Notes: a model not told the origin generated them from the sequence alone. Counted from the stretch's first letter, positions 24,819 through 33,199 are shown. The stretch is 40,236 nt of DNA from Oscillospiraceae bacterium (GCA_017435965.1 JAFSEA010000084.1:1-40236), one strand, 5' to 3'. A program made the numbers and translations.

Positions 24819-25605
24819 CAACAATAATGATCTGGCGTTACTTCAAATCAAAATATACACAAGAAAGTTCTTCAGGACTCAAAAAAGAGAAAGCTTCATC
24901 TCAATCATCATCGGCATCCTCATAACACTTCTCGTTATGTATGTCACCGCAGATAAAATGTTTGAAACATATGAAAACACAAAATCAGGAATGTTTGCTA
25001 TGATCTGCGTATGTATCTGGATAGGAATATTCAATTCAATCCAGCTTGTGTGCCGAGAAAAAAATGATATCGTGAAAGACGAACTTGATAAATCACTTCG
25101 TGCTTCGTCTTATATGGCGGCACACTTTATCTATCAGTTTTTCCTTTGCATAATCCAAAGTATTGTTGTCTTTGCTATTTTTTATTTAACTTTGAGCGAC
25201 AAGTTGGAAGGCGAGCCCTTGGAATATCTCATAACTATCTTCCTCGTTATGTATGCTTCCGATGCTATGGCTTTTGTCCTTTCATCCGCAGTTCCCACTC
25301 CCATTGTCGCGATGACACTTATGCCTCTGCTTCTTCTCATCCAGCTTGTTCTCGCAGGAGTCTTGTTCATTCTTGAAGGCGGAGCTGCAAACATCGCCGA
25401 TTTTACTATAAGCAAGTGGGGAATGGCGGCATTCGGAAAAATAGGAGACATCTGTTCACTTCCCTCTTTTACGGAACCGGACACAGAACTGTTTGTTGAC
25501 CACGCGGCATCCGAATGTTGGCTGTACTTTATCCTCTTCATCATTGCATTTTACTTCTTAAGCGTTTTCGCACTCAAAATAACCACTCGCAAAATAAAAA
25601 AGTAA
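24811..25605 (+). CDS. ABC-2 type permease partner of the FHA-ABC ATPase
   Basis: 264 residues with about six membrane helices: roughly 28-48, 62-82, 105-128, 140-160, 170-195 and 235-255. The layout with REKNDIVKDELDKSLRASSYMAAHFIYQFFLC matches ABC2_membrane permeases of the ABCG type, where this amphipathic segment contacts the ATPase. Its start lies inside the ATPase gene, so the two are made together. The cargo is not indicated; the sole clue is that a kinase controls the unit. No accessory lipoprotein or substrate-binding gene is found. Confidence 0.88.
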   Translation: MNSNNNDLALLQIKIYTRKFFRTQKRESFISIIIGILITLLVMYVTADKMFETYENTKSGMFAMICVCIWIGIFNSIQLVCREKNDIVKDELDKSLRASSYMAAHFIYQFFLCIIQSIVVFAIFYLTLSDKLEGEPLEYLITIFLVMYASDAMAFVLSSAVPTPIVAMTLMPLLLLIQLVLAGVLFILEGGAANIADFTISKWGMAAFGKIGDICSLPSFTEPDTELFVDHAASECWLYFILFIIAFYFLSVFALKITTRKIKK

Positions 25606-25622
25606 TCGTATATATGCAAAAA

Positions 25623-25666
25623 GAGCCCGAAAATGAATTTTCCATTCATTTTCGGGACCTTTTTTA
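25623..25666. terminator. Bidirectional terminator between the permease and thioesterase genes
   Basis: Perfect 13-bp stem CCCGAAAATGAAT/ATTCATTTTCGGG (25626-25638 with 25644-25656), T-rich on both sides (CTTTTTTATT on plus, CTCTTTTTG on minus). Confidence 0.9.
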
Positions 25667-26365
25667 TTCTTCAAATGTTGCTGCAACGCAGATTTCTCCA
25701 TCACCTGTCGCAAGATGTGCATAATATCCGTTTTCAATTTTCTTCCGGCAAAGACGAAGTTCATCACCGAGATATGCCGCTTTCTTATAAAGAATTGACA
25801 TATCGGTAAAAGAAAACTCAAAGGGCAACGCATCCATAAGAAGCTCCGCACTTTTGCAATTATTAAGATGAAGATTTGTGTCAATCTCCTTATTTGAAAC
25901 CCTTACAGAGTCAAACAACTCTGCATCTTCATAAAGCTTCGGTTTTTTATAGGAGAAAAAGTCATCCCGTAGCTCCCATATTGGATATGCAGAAAGAATT
26001 TCTTCGGGGATTTTGCAAGGCTTTTCCGCCGCAGTATCAAAGAGAAACCAGTTTGCTATGGTTTTACCTATCACCCTGCCATTCTGAGAAAGCTCGCAGC
26101 ATCTCTCAGAGGTAAGCCCACGCATATTCTTAACTCCCGTAGTAACCGTAATTGCATCGATGGGACTTATTCCCTTTTCAAAATGTGCCTTTATTCCATG
26201 TACAAGCCAGGCAAAATTAAGCGTATTCAAAACATCAAAGCCATAACCACATTCATCGGAATGGCGGATAGCGGCATCCTGCACCATATCAAGAAGGCTC
26301 GATATTTTAAGAGTTCCGTCACCCTTATTGTCGCCGTATCTCGGCTCATAGGTACGTGTAAACAT
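25664..26365 (-). CDS. Acyl-ACP thioesterase
   Basis: About 233 residues; start at ATG 26365, with a GTG directly before it at 26368. It has the two-hotdog layout of the FatA/FatB-like acyl-ACP thioesterases: N-terminal YEPRYGDNKGDGTLKISSLLDMVQDAA, then NFAWLVHGIKAHFEKGISPIDAITVTTGV and, in the second hotdog, VSNKEIDTNLHLNNCKSAELLMDALP, where the Asp-x-Asn-x-His pattern is the catalytic network. It releases free fatty acids from acyl-ACP. It begins immediately after the tex stop codon on the same strand, so the two are cotranscribed, though no functional link is apparent. Confidence 0.88.
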   Translation of the reverse strand: MFTRTYEPRYGDNKGDGTLKISSLLDMVQDAAIRHSDECGYGFDVLNTLNFAWLVHGIKAHFEKGISPIDAITVTTGVKNMRGLTSERCCELSQNGRVIGKTIANWFLFDTAAEKPCKIPEEILSAYPIWELRDDFFSYKKPKLYEDAELFDSVRVSNKEIDTNLHLNNCKSAELLMDALPFEFSFTDMSILYKKAAYLGDELRLCRKKIENGYYAHLATGDGEICVAATFEE

Positions 26366-26368
26366 CAC

Positions 26369-28516
26369 TTACACACCTTTCATTGTAAGGCTTATGCGCT
26401 TTTTGTTTATATCAACGCCCAGAACCTTTACCTTAACGATATCGCCCACCTTCAAAGCCTCCGACGGATGCTTTATGAACTTGTCACTTATCTGCGAAAT
26501 GTGAACAAGTCCGTCCTGATGGACACCGATATCAACAAATGCACCAAAGTCAATAACGTTTCTGACTGTTCCCTGCAAGGTCATTCCTTCCTTTAAGTCC
26601 TTCATATCGAGAACATCTTCACGAAGGAGTGCCGGCGGAAGCTCATCACGGGGGTCACGTCCGGGTTTTCTAAGCTCCTGAAGAATGTCAATAAGGGTGG
26701 GAACACCGATACTAAGCTTTTCTGCAAGAGAATCAAGCCCCTCTGCATTTGCCTTGTCAAAGAGGGTTGCACCTTCCTTTGCAAGGTTCTTTGCATCTAT
26801 GCCGAAATGGTCGATAAGCTCCTTTGCCGCCTTGTAGGACTCGGGGTGAACACTTGTGTTGTCGAGAGGATTCTTACTTCCCGGAACACGGAGAAATCCT
26901 GCACTCTGCTCAAATGCCTTTGCACCGAGCTTCGGAACTTTTTTAAGCTCCGAACGGGAAGTGAAGCTTCCGTTTTCTTCACGATATGTTACTATGTTCT
27001 TGCAAACTGCGGAAGTAAGACCTGAAATATGACTTAAAAGTGCGGCAGATGCGGTGTTAAGGTCAACGCCTACACTGTTTACACAATCCTCAACAACGCC
27101 GTCAAGAGCACCTTCAAGTCTCTTTTGAGGCATATCGTGCTGATACTGACCTACTCCGATTGCCTTCGGCTCTATCTTTACAAGCTCTGCAAGGGGATCC
27201 TGAAGTCTTCTTGCAATTGAAACTGCAGAACGAAGTGTAAGGTCAAAATCGGGCATTTCCTCTGATGCAAGCTTTGATGCGGAATATACCGAAGCACCTG
27301 CCTCGGAAACAACCATATATGATACCTTTTCGGGGATTTCACGGAGCGTTTTTGCGCAGAACATCTCCGTTTCCTTTGAAGCAGTACCGTTACCGATAGC
27401 TATAACCTCTACACCCCAACGTGAAATCTTCTCTTTAAGAGTCTCGGCAGAGCGTTTCTCCTGTGCCTCACCGTGAGTGATATAGATAACGGAGGTGTCA
27501 AGAACTTTACCGGTGCGGTCAACTACCGCAAGCTTACAGCCTGTTCTGTAACCGGGGTCAAGACCTATTGCAATTTTCCCTTTTACCGGCGGTGCCATAA
27601 GAAGCTGACGAAGGTTTACGCCAAAGAGCTTGATTGCATCTTCCGATGCGGCTTCCGTAAGCTCTGCACGGATTTCTCTCTCGATCGACGGATAGATAAG
27701 ACGTGTGTATGCATCCTCACAAGCCGCCTGAACAACCGTGGCACATGGTGATGTTCCCTCTACATACAAAGAACGGATAGAATTAAGAGGACGAAGGGGG
27801 TCTGTCTCAACATTGACCTTCAGAAAACCTTCTTTCTCACCACGGTTGAGAGCAAGCACACGGTGCCCTACAAGCTTGCCCACAGGCTGTGTGAAATTAT
27901 AATAAGTTGCATAAACTCCGTCTTCCTCCTCGTTTGTTGCGGAAGAAGTGACGATACCGTGCATACGCACGAGGTTTCTGACTCTCTTTCTCACCTCAGC
28001 ATTGTCGGAAACATCCTCGGCGATTATATCTTGTGCCCCTGCGATTGCATCCTCAACTGTTTCAACACCCTTTTCTGCATCAACAAATTCCGCGGCAAGC
28101 TCCTCGGGAAGCTCATTTGTATTCTGCTTTTCAAGGATTGCCTGAGAAAGAGGCTCAAGACCCTTTTCACGTGCAACAGATGCTCTTGTCTTTCTCTTCG
28201 GACGGAAGGGACGGTAAATATCGTCAATTTCCGCAAGAGTTACTGCAGCATCAAGAGCTGCACCGATTTCCTCGGTGAGGTTGCCCTGTGCCTCAATAAG
28301 ACCTCTTACCTCTTCACGTCTTGCATCGAGGTTGCGGAGATATTCAAGCTTATCTGCAATCTGACGGATAAGCTGATCATCCATAGTGCCGTGTTGCTCT
28401 TTGCGGTAACGGGCTATAAACGGGATTGTGTTTCCCTCATCAAGAAGAACTATAATGTTCTCCACATAATCCTCACGAACAGAGAATTCTTTTGCGATGG
28501 TTGTGGCGTAAGACAT
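26369..28516 (-). CDS. tex: Tex-family RNA-binding protein (S1 domain)
   Basis: 715 residues, the usual length. Domains: helical Tex N-terminal region (about 1-200; FIARYRKEQHGTMDDQLIRQI), YqgF/RNase H-like domain (about 315-440; AIGLDPGYRTGCKLAVVD), helix-hairpin-helix pair (about 480-560; DLNTASAALLSHISGL, KLGAKAFEQSAGFLRVPGS) and a C-terminal S1 domain (about 640-713; GMTLQGTVRNVIDFGAFVDIGVHQDGLVHISQIS). Tex binds nucleic acid and affects transcription and translation. ATG is preceded by AAAGGAG, and the promoter lies between it and the divergent amidohydrolase genes. Confidence 0.96.
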   Translation of the reverse strand: MSYATTIAKEFSVREDYVENIIVLLDEGNTIPFIARYRKEQHGTMDDQLIRQIADKLEYLRNLDARREEVRGLIEAQGNLTEEIGAALDAAVTLAEIDDIYRPFRPKRKTRASVAREKGLEPLSQAILEKQNTNELPEELAAEFVDAEKGVETVEDAIAGAQDIIAEDVSDNAEVRKRVRNLVRMHGIVTSSATNEEEDGVYATYYNFTQPVGKLVGHRVLALNRGEKEGFLKVNVETDPLRPLNSIRSLYVEGTSPCATVVQAACEDAYTRLIYPSIEREIRAELTEAASEDAIKLFGVNLRQLLMAPPVKGKIAIGLDPGYRTGCKLAVVDRTGKVLDTSVIYITHGEAQEKRSAETLKEKISRWGVEVIAIGNGTASKETEMFCAKTLREIPEKVSYMVVSEAGASVYSASKLASEEMPDFDLTLRSAVSIARRLQDPLAELVKIEPKAIGVGQYQHDMPQKRLEGALDGVVEDCVNSVGVDLNTASAALLSHISGLTSAVCKNIVTYREENGSFTSRSELKKVPKLGAKAFEQSAGFLRVPGSKNPLDNTSVHPESYKAAKELIDHFGIDAKNLAKEGATLFDKANAEGLDSLAEKLSIGVPTLIDILQELRKPGRDPRDELPPALLREDVLDMKDLKEGMTLQGTVRNVIDFGAFVDIGVHQDGLVHISQISDKFIKHPSEALKVGDIVKVKVLGVDINKKRISLTMKGV

Positions 28517-28559
28517 ATTAAATGTCTCCTTTCGATATACTTTAATTTCAATAAGTAAT

Positions 28560-28588
28560 AGTATATCACCGCCGGGGATTTAATTCAA
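28560..28588 (-). promoter_or_regulatory. Promoter of tex
   Basis: On the minus strand TTGAAT (28588-28583), a 17-bp spacer and TATACT (28565-28560). Confidence 0.7.
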
Positions 28589-28618
28589 GTTATGAAGTGG
28601 AATTTTTTCTCTTTTCTC

Positions 28619-28647
28619 TTGCATTTACACGCAAATTGCAGTATACT
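28619..28647 (+). promoter_or_regulatory. Promoter of the tandem amidohydrolase genes
   Basis: TTGCAT (28619-28624), a 17-bp spacer and TATACT (28642-28647), about 30 bp before the start codon. It is divergent from the tex promoter. Confidence 0.7.
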
Positions 28648-28676
28648 TCAAGTAACGAATCGAAAGGGTGATAAAT

Positions 28677-29603
28677 ATGAAATTTGACGTCCATTGCCAT
28701 GCCTTTCCAAGCCATGGCTACATAGCAAATGGCGGCAAGCTCGGCGATCCGTATTTTCTCTCTGTTGAGCAGCAGCTCCAGATGTTTGAGGATCACGATG
28801 TAACCGCCGGACTTCTTCTTCCGCTTATCCATTATGAAATAGTTCCTTATGTCCAGAAAACAAAGGAGATAAAGGAAACCTGTGAAAAGTATCCGGACAA
28901 GTTCATATATTTTATGAATCTTGACCCCAGAATGATGTACAACAACCCCAAGGCAGATTTTTCACGTCTTATTGAATATCATCTTGAGCGTGGTGCTCGT
29001 GGTGTCGGTGAGATGTGTGCAAACCTTCCCTGGGAGCATCCCCTTATGGACAATATGCTTTTCTACATAAACAAATATAAGCTCCCGATGACACTTCACA
29101 TTTCCCCCACTCCCTATTATGTCTACGGAATTTACGATGATTATAATCTCTCGGGACTTGAGCGTGCTCTTGATAAATATCCCGATATCAAGTTCTTCGG
29201 ACATTCCGCAGAGTTCTGGAGCAGAATTTCCGGCGACAATCAGTATCGTGGCTATCCCACAGGTCCTGTTGAAGATGGCGGCCCCGTTGTGAGACTTCTT
29301 GAGACTTATCCTCACCTTTACGGCGATGTTTCTGCAGGTAGCGGTCTCAATGCAATGATGCGTGACCCGAAGTTTACAGCAAAGTTTATGGAGAAGTTCC
29401 AGGATCAGCTTATGTTTGGTATGGACTTCTGCCGCCTCGTTCCGAAGGAAGATATGACTCTTTCAAAATACGTTGACCAGCTCCTTGGCGAGGGTGCAAT
29501 TTCTCAGACTGTATATGATAAGTTCTGTTGGGACAATGCTGCAAAGCTTCTCGGATTCAAGACAGTAGCAGAGCAGAAGAAGCAGGGAGGTATAACATTA
29601 TGA
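28677..29603 (+). CDS. Amidohydrolase 2 family protein (first of a tandem pair)
   Basis: 308 residues from the ATG at 28677 (GGGTGAT site); a GTG at 28668 is less likely. It is a TIM-barrel metal hydrolase of the ACMSD-like Amidohydro_2 family: metal-binding HxH in MKFDVHCHAFP, Glu in GARGVGEMC, His in MTLHISP and in KFFGHSAEFW, and the late Asp in LMFGMDFC. Members hydrolyse or decarboxylate small cyclic or aromatic compounds; the substrate cannot be named. It shares order, length and most motifs with the next gene, so the two arose by duplication. Its stop overlaps the next start. Confidence 0.87.
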   Translation: MKFDVHCHAFPSHGYIANGGKLGDPYFLSVEQQLQMFEDHDVTAGLLLPLIHYEIVPYVQKTKEIKETCEKYPDKFIYFMNLDPRMMYNNPKADFSRLIEYHLERGARGVGEMCANLPWEHPLMDNMLFYINKYKLPMTLHISPTPYYVYGIYDDYNLSGLERALDKYPDIKFFGHSAEFWSRISGDNQYRGYPTGPVEDGGPVVRLLETYPHLYGDVSAGSGLNAMMRDPKFTAKFMEKFQDQLMFGMDFCRLVPKEDMTLSKYVDQLLGEGAISQTVYDKFCWDNAAKLLGFKTVAEQKKQGGITL

Positions 29604-30511
29604 AAATGAAAAAGTTTGACATTCACTGTCACGTATATCCCGAGCTCGGTTTCCCCCGCAAGGACGGAAGCTTCTATCTCCTTCCCGACCAGATGCTTGA
29701 AGTTTTCGAGAGAAAGAATGTTGCCCGTGGCGTAATCCTCCCCGAGGTACATTATGAATCAAATGACATCGGAGAAGTTCAGACAGTTGAAGAGGTTGCG
29801 GAAATCTGCAGGCAGTACCCCGATAAGTTCTGCTTCTTTATGAACCTCTGCCCCCACAGTTTCTACAAAAACCCCGAGGCTGATTATTCTCCCCTTATCG
29901 AATATTATCTCGAAATGGGTGCAAAGGGTGTCGGTGAGATGTGCGAGAATATGACTTTCTACGATCCCCTTATGGACAATATGCTTATGTATGTAAACAA
30001 ATATAAGCTCCCCCTTATTTTCCATATGACACACAAGGAGCTCGGTGACTATGGTATCCGTGACGACGAAAACCTCTCCGGTCTTGAGAACGCACTTCGC
30101 AAGTGGAAGGATATCACCTTCCTCGGTCATTCCGGAGATTTTTGGATTGAGATATCCGGTGATGATATGCACACAGGCTATCCTTCCGGAAAGCCTGTTG
30201 TTCCCGGCGGTCGTGTTGTTGAGCTTATGAGAAAGTATCCCAATCTCCACGGTGACCTTTCCGCAGGAAGCGGATATATCGCAATCTCTCGTGACCGTGA
30301 GTTCGGAATTCAGTTCCTCAACGAGTTCCAGGACAGACTCTATTTCGGTCAGGACTGGTGCTCACCGAGCAACAACATGATGCACTCCGAGTATCTTGAT
30401 GAGCTTTTGGAGAATGGTGAAATAACCCAGGAAGTATACGACAAGGTTTGCTGGAAAAACGCTGTCAAGCTTCTCGGTCTCAATCTCACCGCAGAAGATT
30501 TCAAGCTTTAA
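29600..30511 (+). CDS. Amidohydrolase 2 family protein (second of a tandem pair)
   Basis: 303 residues; the ATG at 29600 overlaps the previous stop (ATGA), and an AGGGAGGT site lies before it. It repeats the pattern of its neighbour: MKKFDIHCHVYPE, GAKGVGEMCENM, LIFHMTH, FLGHSGDFWIEISGDD and LYFGQDWC, with the Asp replaced in position by Gln-Asp. Nearly every block aligns with the first copy, including the PLMDNMLxYxNKYKLP segment, which is almost identical. Because both keep the metal residues, both may be active, perhaps with different substrates or as a heteromer. A terminator follows. Confidence 0.87.
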   Translation: MKMKKFDIHCHVYPELGFPRKDGSFYLLPDQMLEVFERKNVARGVILPEVHYESNDIGEVQTVEEVAEICRQYPDKFCFFMNLCPHSFYKNPEADYSPLIEYYLEMGAKGVGEMCENMTFYDPLMDNMLMYVNKYKLPLIFHMTHKELGDYGIRDDENLSGLENALRKWKDITFLGHSGDFWIEISGDDMHTGYPSGKPVVPGGRVVELMRKYPNLHGDLSAGSGYIAISRDREFGIQFLNEFQDRLYFGQDWCSPSNNMMHSEYLDELLENGEITQEVYDKVCWKNAVKLLGLNLTAEDFKL

Positions 30512-30525
30512 TTCAGACCATAAAA

Positions 30526-30556
30526 ACGAGCCGCAAGTTTTTCACTTGCGACTCGT
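30526..30556. terminator. Terminator after the amidohydrolase pair, also usable on the minus strand
   Basis: Stem ACGAGCCGCAAGT/ACTTGCGACTCGT (one mismatch) with T-run TTTTC on plus and TTTTTA on minus. On the minus strand it lies just after the possible small gene 30563-30619. Confidence 0.85.
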
Positions 30557-30562
30557 TTTCTC

Positions 30563-30619
30563 TTATGCCTTTCTGCAAAAAAGAAGGGGTACTACGAAAC
30601 AAATCAATACTTCTATCAT
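30563..30619 (-). CDS. Possible 18-residue hydrophobic small protein
   Basis: A short frame, ATG 30619 to TAA 30563, codes MIEVLICFVVPLLFCRKA. It is preceded by AAAGGA eight bases before the ATG, a 17-bp hairpin (TTACCGC-AAA-GCGGTAA, 30639-30655) and the extended -10 TGGTATAAT (30687-30679) about 60 bp upstream. The terminator at 30526-30556 directly follows its stop. Thus promoter, leader, RBS, reading frame and terminator are arranged as a small transcript of ~150 nt. The product is hydrophobic with a basic end, like many small membrane proteins and some type I toxins, but no family was recognised and chance cannot be excluded. Confidence 0.4.
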   Translation of the reverse strand: MIEVLICFVVPLLFCRKA

Positions 30620-30678
30620 TTCAACTGTCCTTTCTCTTTACCGCTTTGCGGTAAGCTCAAGCCTTAACTTCTGACTTG

Positions 30679-30687
30679 ATTATACCA
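30679..30687 (-). promoter_or_regulatory. Extended -10 promoter on the minus strand
   Basis: TGGTATAAT read on the minus strand (30687-30679). It points to the 18-codon frame and its terminator. A -35 hexamer is poor, as at the two other TGGTATAAT promoters of the window. Confidence 0.5.
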
Positions 30688-30728
30688 TCTCAAGTGGGTT
30701 ATAAAACGGACAGTTCTTTTCTTTTTCA

Positions 30729-30764
30729 AAAAATACTGCGAAAATGTTCCGCAGTATTTTTTAT
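30729..30764. terminator. Terminator of the DUF896 gene (bidirectional)
   Basis: Perfect stem AAAAATACTGCG/CGCAGTATTTTT (30729-30740 with 30750-30761). It begins at the stop codon of the minus-strand DUF896 gene and has T-runs on both strands. Confidence 0.85.
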
Positions 30765-30968
30765 TTACTTCTTTTTCTTTTCAACTTTCTTCTTATTTCC
30801 CTTTTCATCCATTATGTAGACGTTGCTCAAGGTGTTTTCCATTCCCTGACGGAATTTCTGAATATACTCTTTGCGAAGCTCTGCCTGCTCGTTCTTTTCA
30901 GCTTCCGAAAGTCCTTCTTCTCTTGATTTTTTTGCAAGTTCATTTATTCTCTGTACGAGCTTATCCAT
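30765..30968 (-). CDS. DUF896 (YnzC-type) small protein
   Basis: 67 residues if started at ATG 30968 (MDKLVQRINELAKKSREEGLSEAEKNEQAELRKEYI shortened here); an in-frame ATG at 30998 would add a poor MRHRKELKYV. The family hallmark is a helical hairpin: INELAKKSREEGLSEAE followed by EQAELRKEYIQKFRQ, then NVYIMDEKG and a Lys-rich tail. B. subtilis YnzC has this fold and is part of the SOS-linked YneA region, but no biochemical role is known. It stands alone. The AAGGAAT site lies a bit far from the ATG (about 11 bases). Confidence 0.88.
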   Translation of the reverse strand: MDKLVQRINELAKKSREEGLSEAEKNEQAELRKEYIQKFRQGMENTLSNVYIMDEKGNKKKVEKKKK

Positions 30969-31099
30969 AACGTATTTCAATTCCTTTCTGTGTCTCAAGG
31001 TTTTGTAATCATTTTTAAAGCTTAATCATTATAACACAGATATTTCACGATAACAACAAAAAATATCCTTACCATTTTCATAATTCATCGAAATAAGTC

Positions 31100-31128
31100 T
31101 TGTAACTCACTTGCATTTGTGATAAAAT
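31100..31128 (+). promoter_or_regulatory. Promoter of tkt
   Basis: TTGTAA (31100-31105), a 17-bp spacer and TAAAAT (31123-31128), about 33 bp before the start codon. Confidence 0.65.
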
Positions 31129-31160
31129 ATTATCAATATGACTTTTTATGAGGTGAAATA

Positions 31161-33137
31161 ATGAAGACAGTACAACAAGCAACTATTGATACAATGCGTG
31201 TCCTTGCCGCTGAAGCTATCGACAAGGCAAAATCCGGTCATCCGGGTATCGCTCTCGGTGCTATGCCTATGGCATATGCTCTCTGGGCAGAAAAGATGAA
31301 GCACAGCCCGAAGAATCTCAAGTGGAACAACCGTGACCGCTTTATCCTTTCTTCAGGCCACGGCTCCGCTATGCTCTATTCCCTCTTCCATATGTTTGGC
31401 TATGGTCTCACACTTGACGACCTTAAGAACTTCCGTCAGGACGGAAGCAAAACTCCCGGACATCCCGAATACCGTGAGGTTGCAGGCGTTGAAATCACAA
31501 CAGGTCCTCTCGGTCAGGGTATTGCAAACGGTGTTGGTTTTGCAATGGCAGAACGTCACCTTGCATCACAGTTCAACCGTGACGGTATGGACATAGTTGA
31601 CCATTATACATACGTTCTCTGCGGTGACGGTTGCCTTATGGAAGGTATCGCATCGGAAGCTGCTTCTCTTGCAGGTACTTTAGGTCTCGGCAAGCTCATC
31701 GTTCTTTACGATTCAAACTCCATCACAATCGAAGGAAGCACAGATATCGCATTCACAGAAGACGTTTGTGCTCGCTTTGAAGCTTACGGTTGGCAGACTC
31801 TCTCCGTTGCAGACGGCAACGACATTGATGTTATCGCTGCAGCTATCGATGAAGCAAAGGCAGAGACCGCAAAGCCCACACTTATCAAGATTACAACCGA
31901 AATTGGTTTCGGTGCTCCCAATGCAGGAACAAGTCAGGTCCACGGTGAGGCTCTTGGTGCAGAGAAGCTTGCAAAGCTCAAGGAAAACCTCGAGATGCCG
32001 GCTGATGAATTCTATGTAGCAGACGAAGTTTATGCTCATATGAATGAAGTTGTTGCAAACCTCAACAAGTATGAAGACGAGTGGAACAAGCTCTTTGCAG
32101 ACTATGCTGCAAAGTATCCCGAGCTTGCAAAGGCATACAACAGCATCATGTCAGGTGAGCTTGATATGGCGGCTCTTGATTCCGACGAGTTCTGGGGCTT
32201 TGAAAACAAAGCTGATGCAACACGTAACACCTCCGGCACAATGATTAACCGTCTTGCAAAGATTATGCCGAACCTCTTCGGTGGTTCTGCTGACCTTGCA
32301 CCTTCCAACAAGACAAACATCAAGGAAGGCGGAGACTTCTCCAAGAACGATTACGCAGGCAGAAATATCCACTTCGGTGTTCGTGAACATGCTATGGGTG
32401 CTATTGCAAACGCAATGTGTGCATACGGCGGCATCCATCCCTTTGTTGCAACATTCTTCGTATTCTCCGACTATGTAAAGCCGGCAATGCGTCTTTCTGC
32501 TCTTATGGAGCTTCCTGTTACATATGTATTCTCCCACGACAGTATCGGCGTTGGTGAAGACGGCCCGACACATCAGCCCATCGAGCAGCTTGCTGCTATG
32601 CGTTCAATCCCCGGCTTTGTTGACTTCCGTCCGGCAGACGGTCACGAGACTGCTGCTGCATGGTACTATTCAGTTACCAACGGCAAGCATCCTGTTGGTA
32701 TCGCCCTCACACGCCAGAACCTCCCCTACTATGAGGAGACAGGCAAGGGTGCACTCAAGGGTGCATATATCCTCCGTGACAGCGCAGATGCAAAGGTTAT
32801 CCTCATTGCATCAGGCTCAGAGGTTGAGCTTTGCTACAAGGCTTATGATGAGCTTGCAGCTGCAGGTATCGCGGCAAGAGTTGTTTCAATGCCCTCTGTT
32901 GCTCTCTTCGAGATGCAGGATGAAGCATACCGTGAGAGTGTTCTCCCGAAGAATATCCGCGCAAGAGTATTTGTTGAAGCAGGTTGCGGCTTCGGTCTTG
33001 ACCGTTATGTTGGTCTTGACGGCGCAAAGATCTGCATGGAAGGCTTCGGTGCTTCTGCTCCGTATTCAAAACTCTTCCCGAAGTTCGGCTTCACAGTTGA
33101 AAACGTTGTCGAAACAGCAAAGAAGCTTGTAAAATAA
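31161..33137 (+). CDS. tkt: Transketolase
   Basis: 658 residues, normal for a bacterial full-length enzyme. It moves two-carbon units between sugar phosphates in the non-oxidative pentose phosphate pathway. The thiamine diphosphate domain shows KSGHPGIALGAMPMAYALW, RFILSSGHGSAMLYSLFH, GPLGQGIANGVGFA and GDGCLMEG...LYDSNSITIEG (GDG-x24-29-N motif). The pyrimidine domain has FGVREHAMGAIANAMC and HDSIGVGEDGPTHQPIEQLA, and the C-terminal domain VILIASGSEVELC and MPSVALFEMQDEAYRESVLP. Codons are noticeably more GC-rich and uniform (CTC, GGT, AAG), as in highly expressed genes. Confidence 0.97.
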   Translation: MKTVQQATIDTMRVLAAEAIDKAKSGHPGIALGAMPMAYALWAEKMKHSPKNLKWNNRDRFILSSGHGSAMLYSLFHMFGYGLTLDDLKNFRQDGSKTPGHPEYREVAGVEITTGPLGQGIANGVGFAMAERHLASQFNRDGMDIVDHYTYVLCGDGCLMEGIASEAASLAGTLGLGKLIVLYDSNSITIEGSTDIAFTEDVCARFEAYGWQTLSVADGNDIDVIAAAIDEAKAETAKPTLIKITTEIGFGAPNAGTSQVHGEALGAEKLAKLKENLEMPADEFYVADEVYAHMNEVVANLNKYEDEWNKLFADYAAKYPELAKAYNSIMSGELDMAALDSDEFWGFENKADATRNTSGTMINRLAKIMPNLFGGSADLAPSNKTNIKEGGDFSKNDYAGRNIHFGVREHAMGAIANAMCAYGGIHPFVATFFVFSDYVKPAMRLSALMELPVTYVFSHDSIGVGEDGPTHQPIEQLAAMRSIPGFVDFRPADGHETAAAWYYSVTNGKHPVGIALTRQNLPYYEETGKGALKGAYILRDSADAKVILIASGSEVELCYKAYDELAAAGIAARVVSMPSVALFEMQDEAYRESVLPKNIRARVFVEAGCGFGLDRYVGLDGAKICMEGFGASAPYSKLFPKFGFTVENVVETAKKLVK

Positions 33138-33157
33138 TCTGACGATGAATTGTAAAA

Positions 33158-33186
33158 GAGCCGACGAAAATTCGTCGGCTCTTTAT
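33158..33186 (+). terminator. Terminator after tkt
   Basis: Perfect 12-bp stem AGAGCCGACGAA/TTCGTCGGCTCT (33158-33169 with 33172-33183), followed by TTA; short T-run. Confidence 0.75.
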
Positions 33187-33199
33187 TCGAGGTTTTATT

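Noticed and set aside
27863..28558. A 231-residue plus-strand frame opposite tex
   Set aside because: It is antisense to a clear Tex coding region, has low-quality Cys/Leu-rich composition and no domain; it is a shadow of the codon pattern.
32524..33132. A 202-residue frame in another phase of tkt
   Set aside because: The product is Ser/Leu/Gln-rich and follows the codon bias of transketolase in the +1 phase; transketolase itself is intact.
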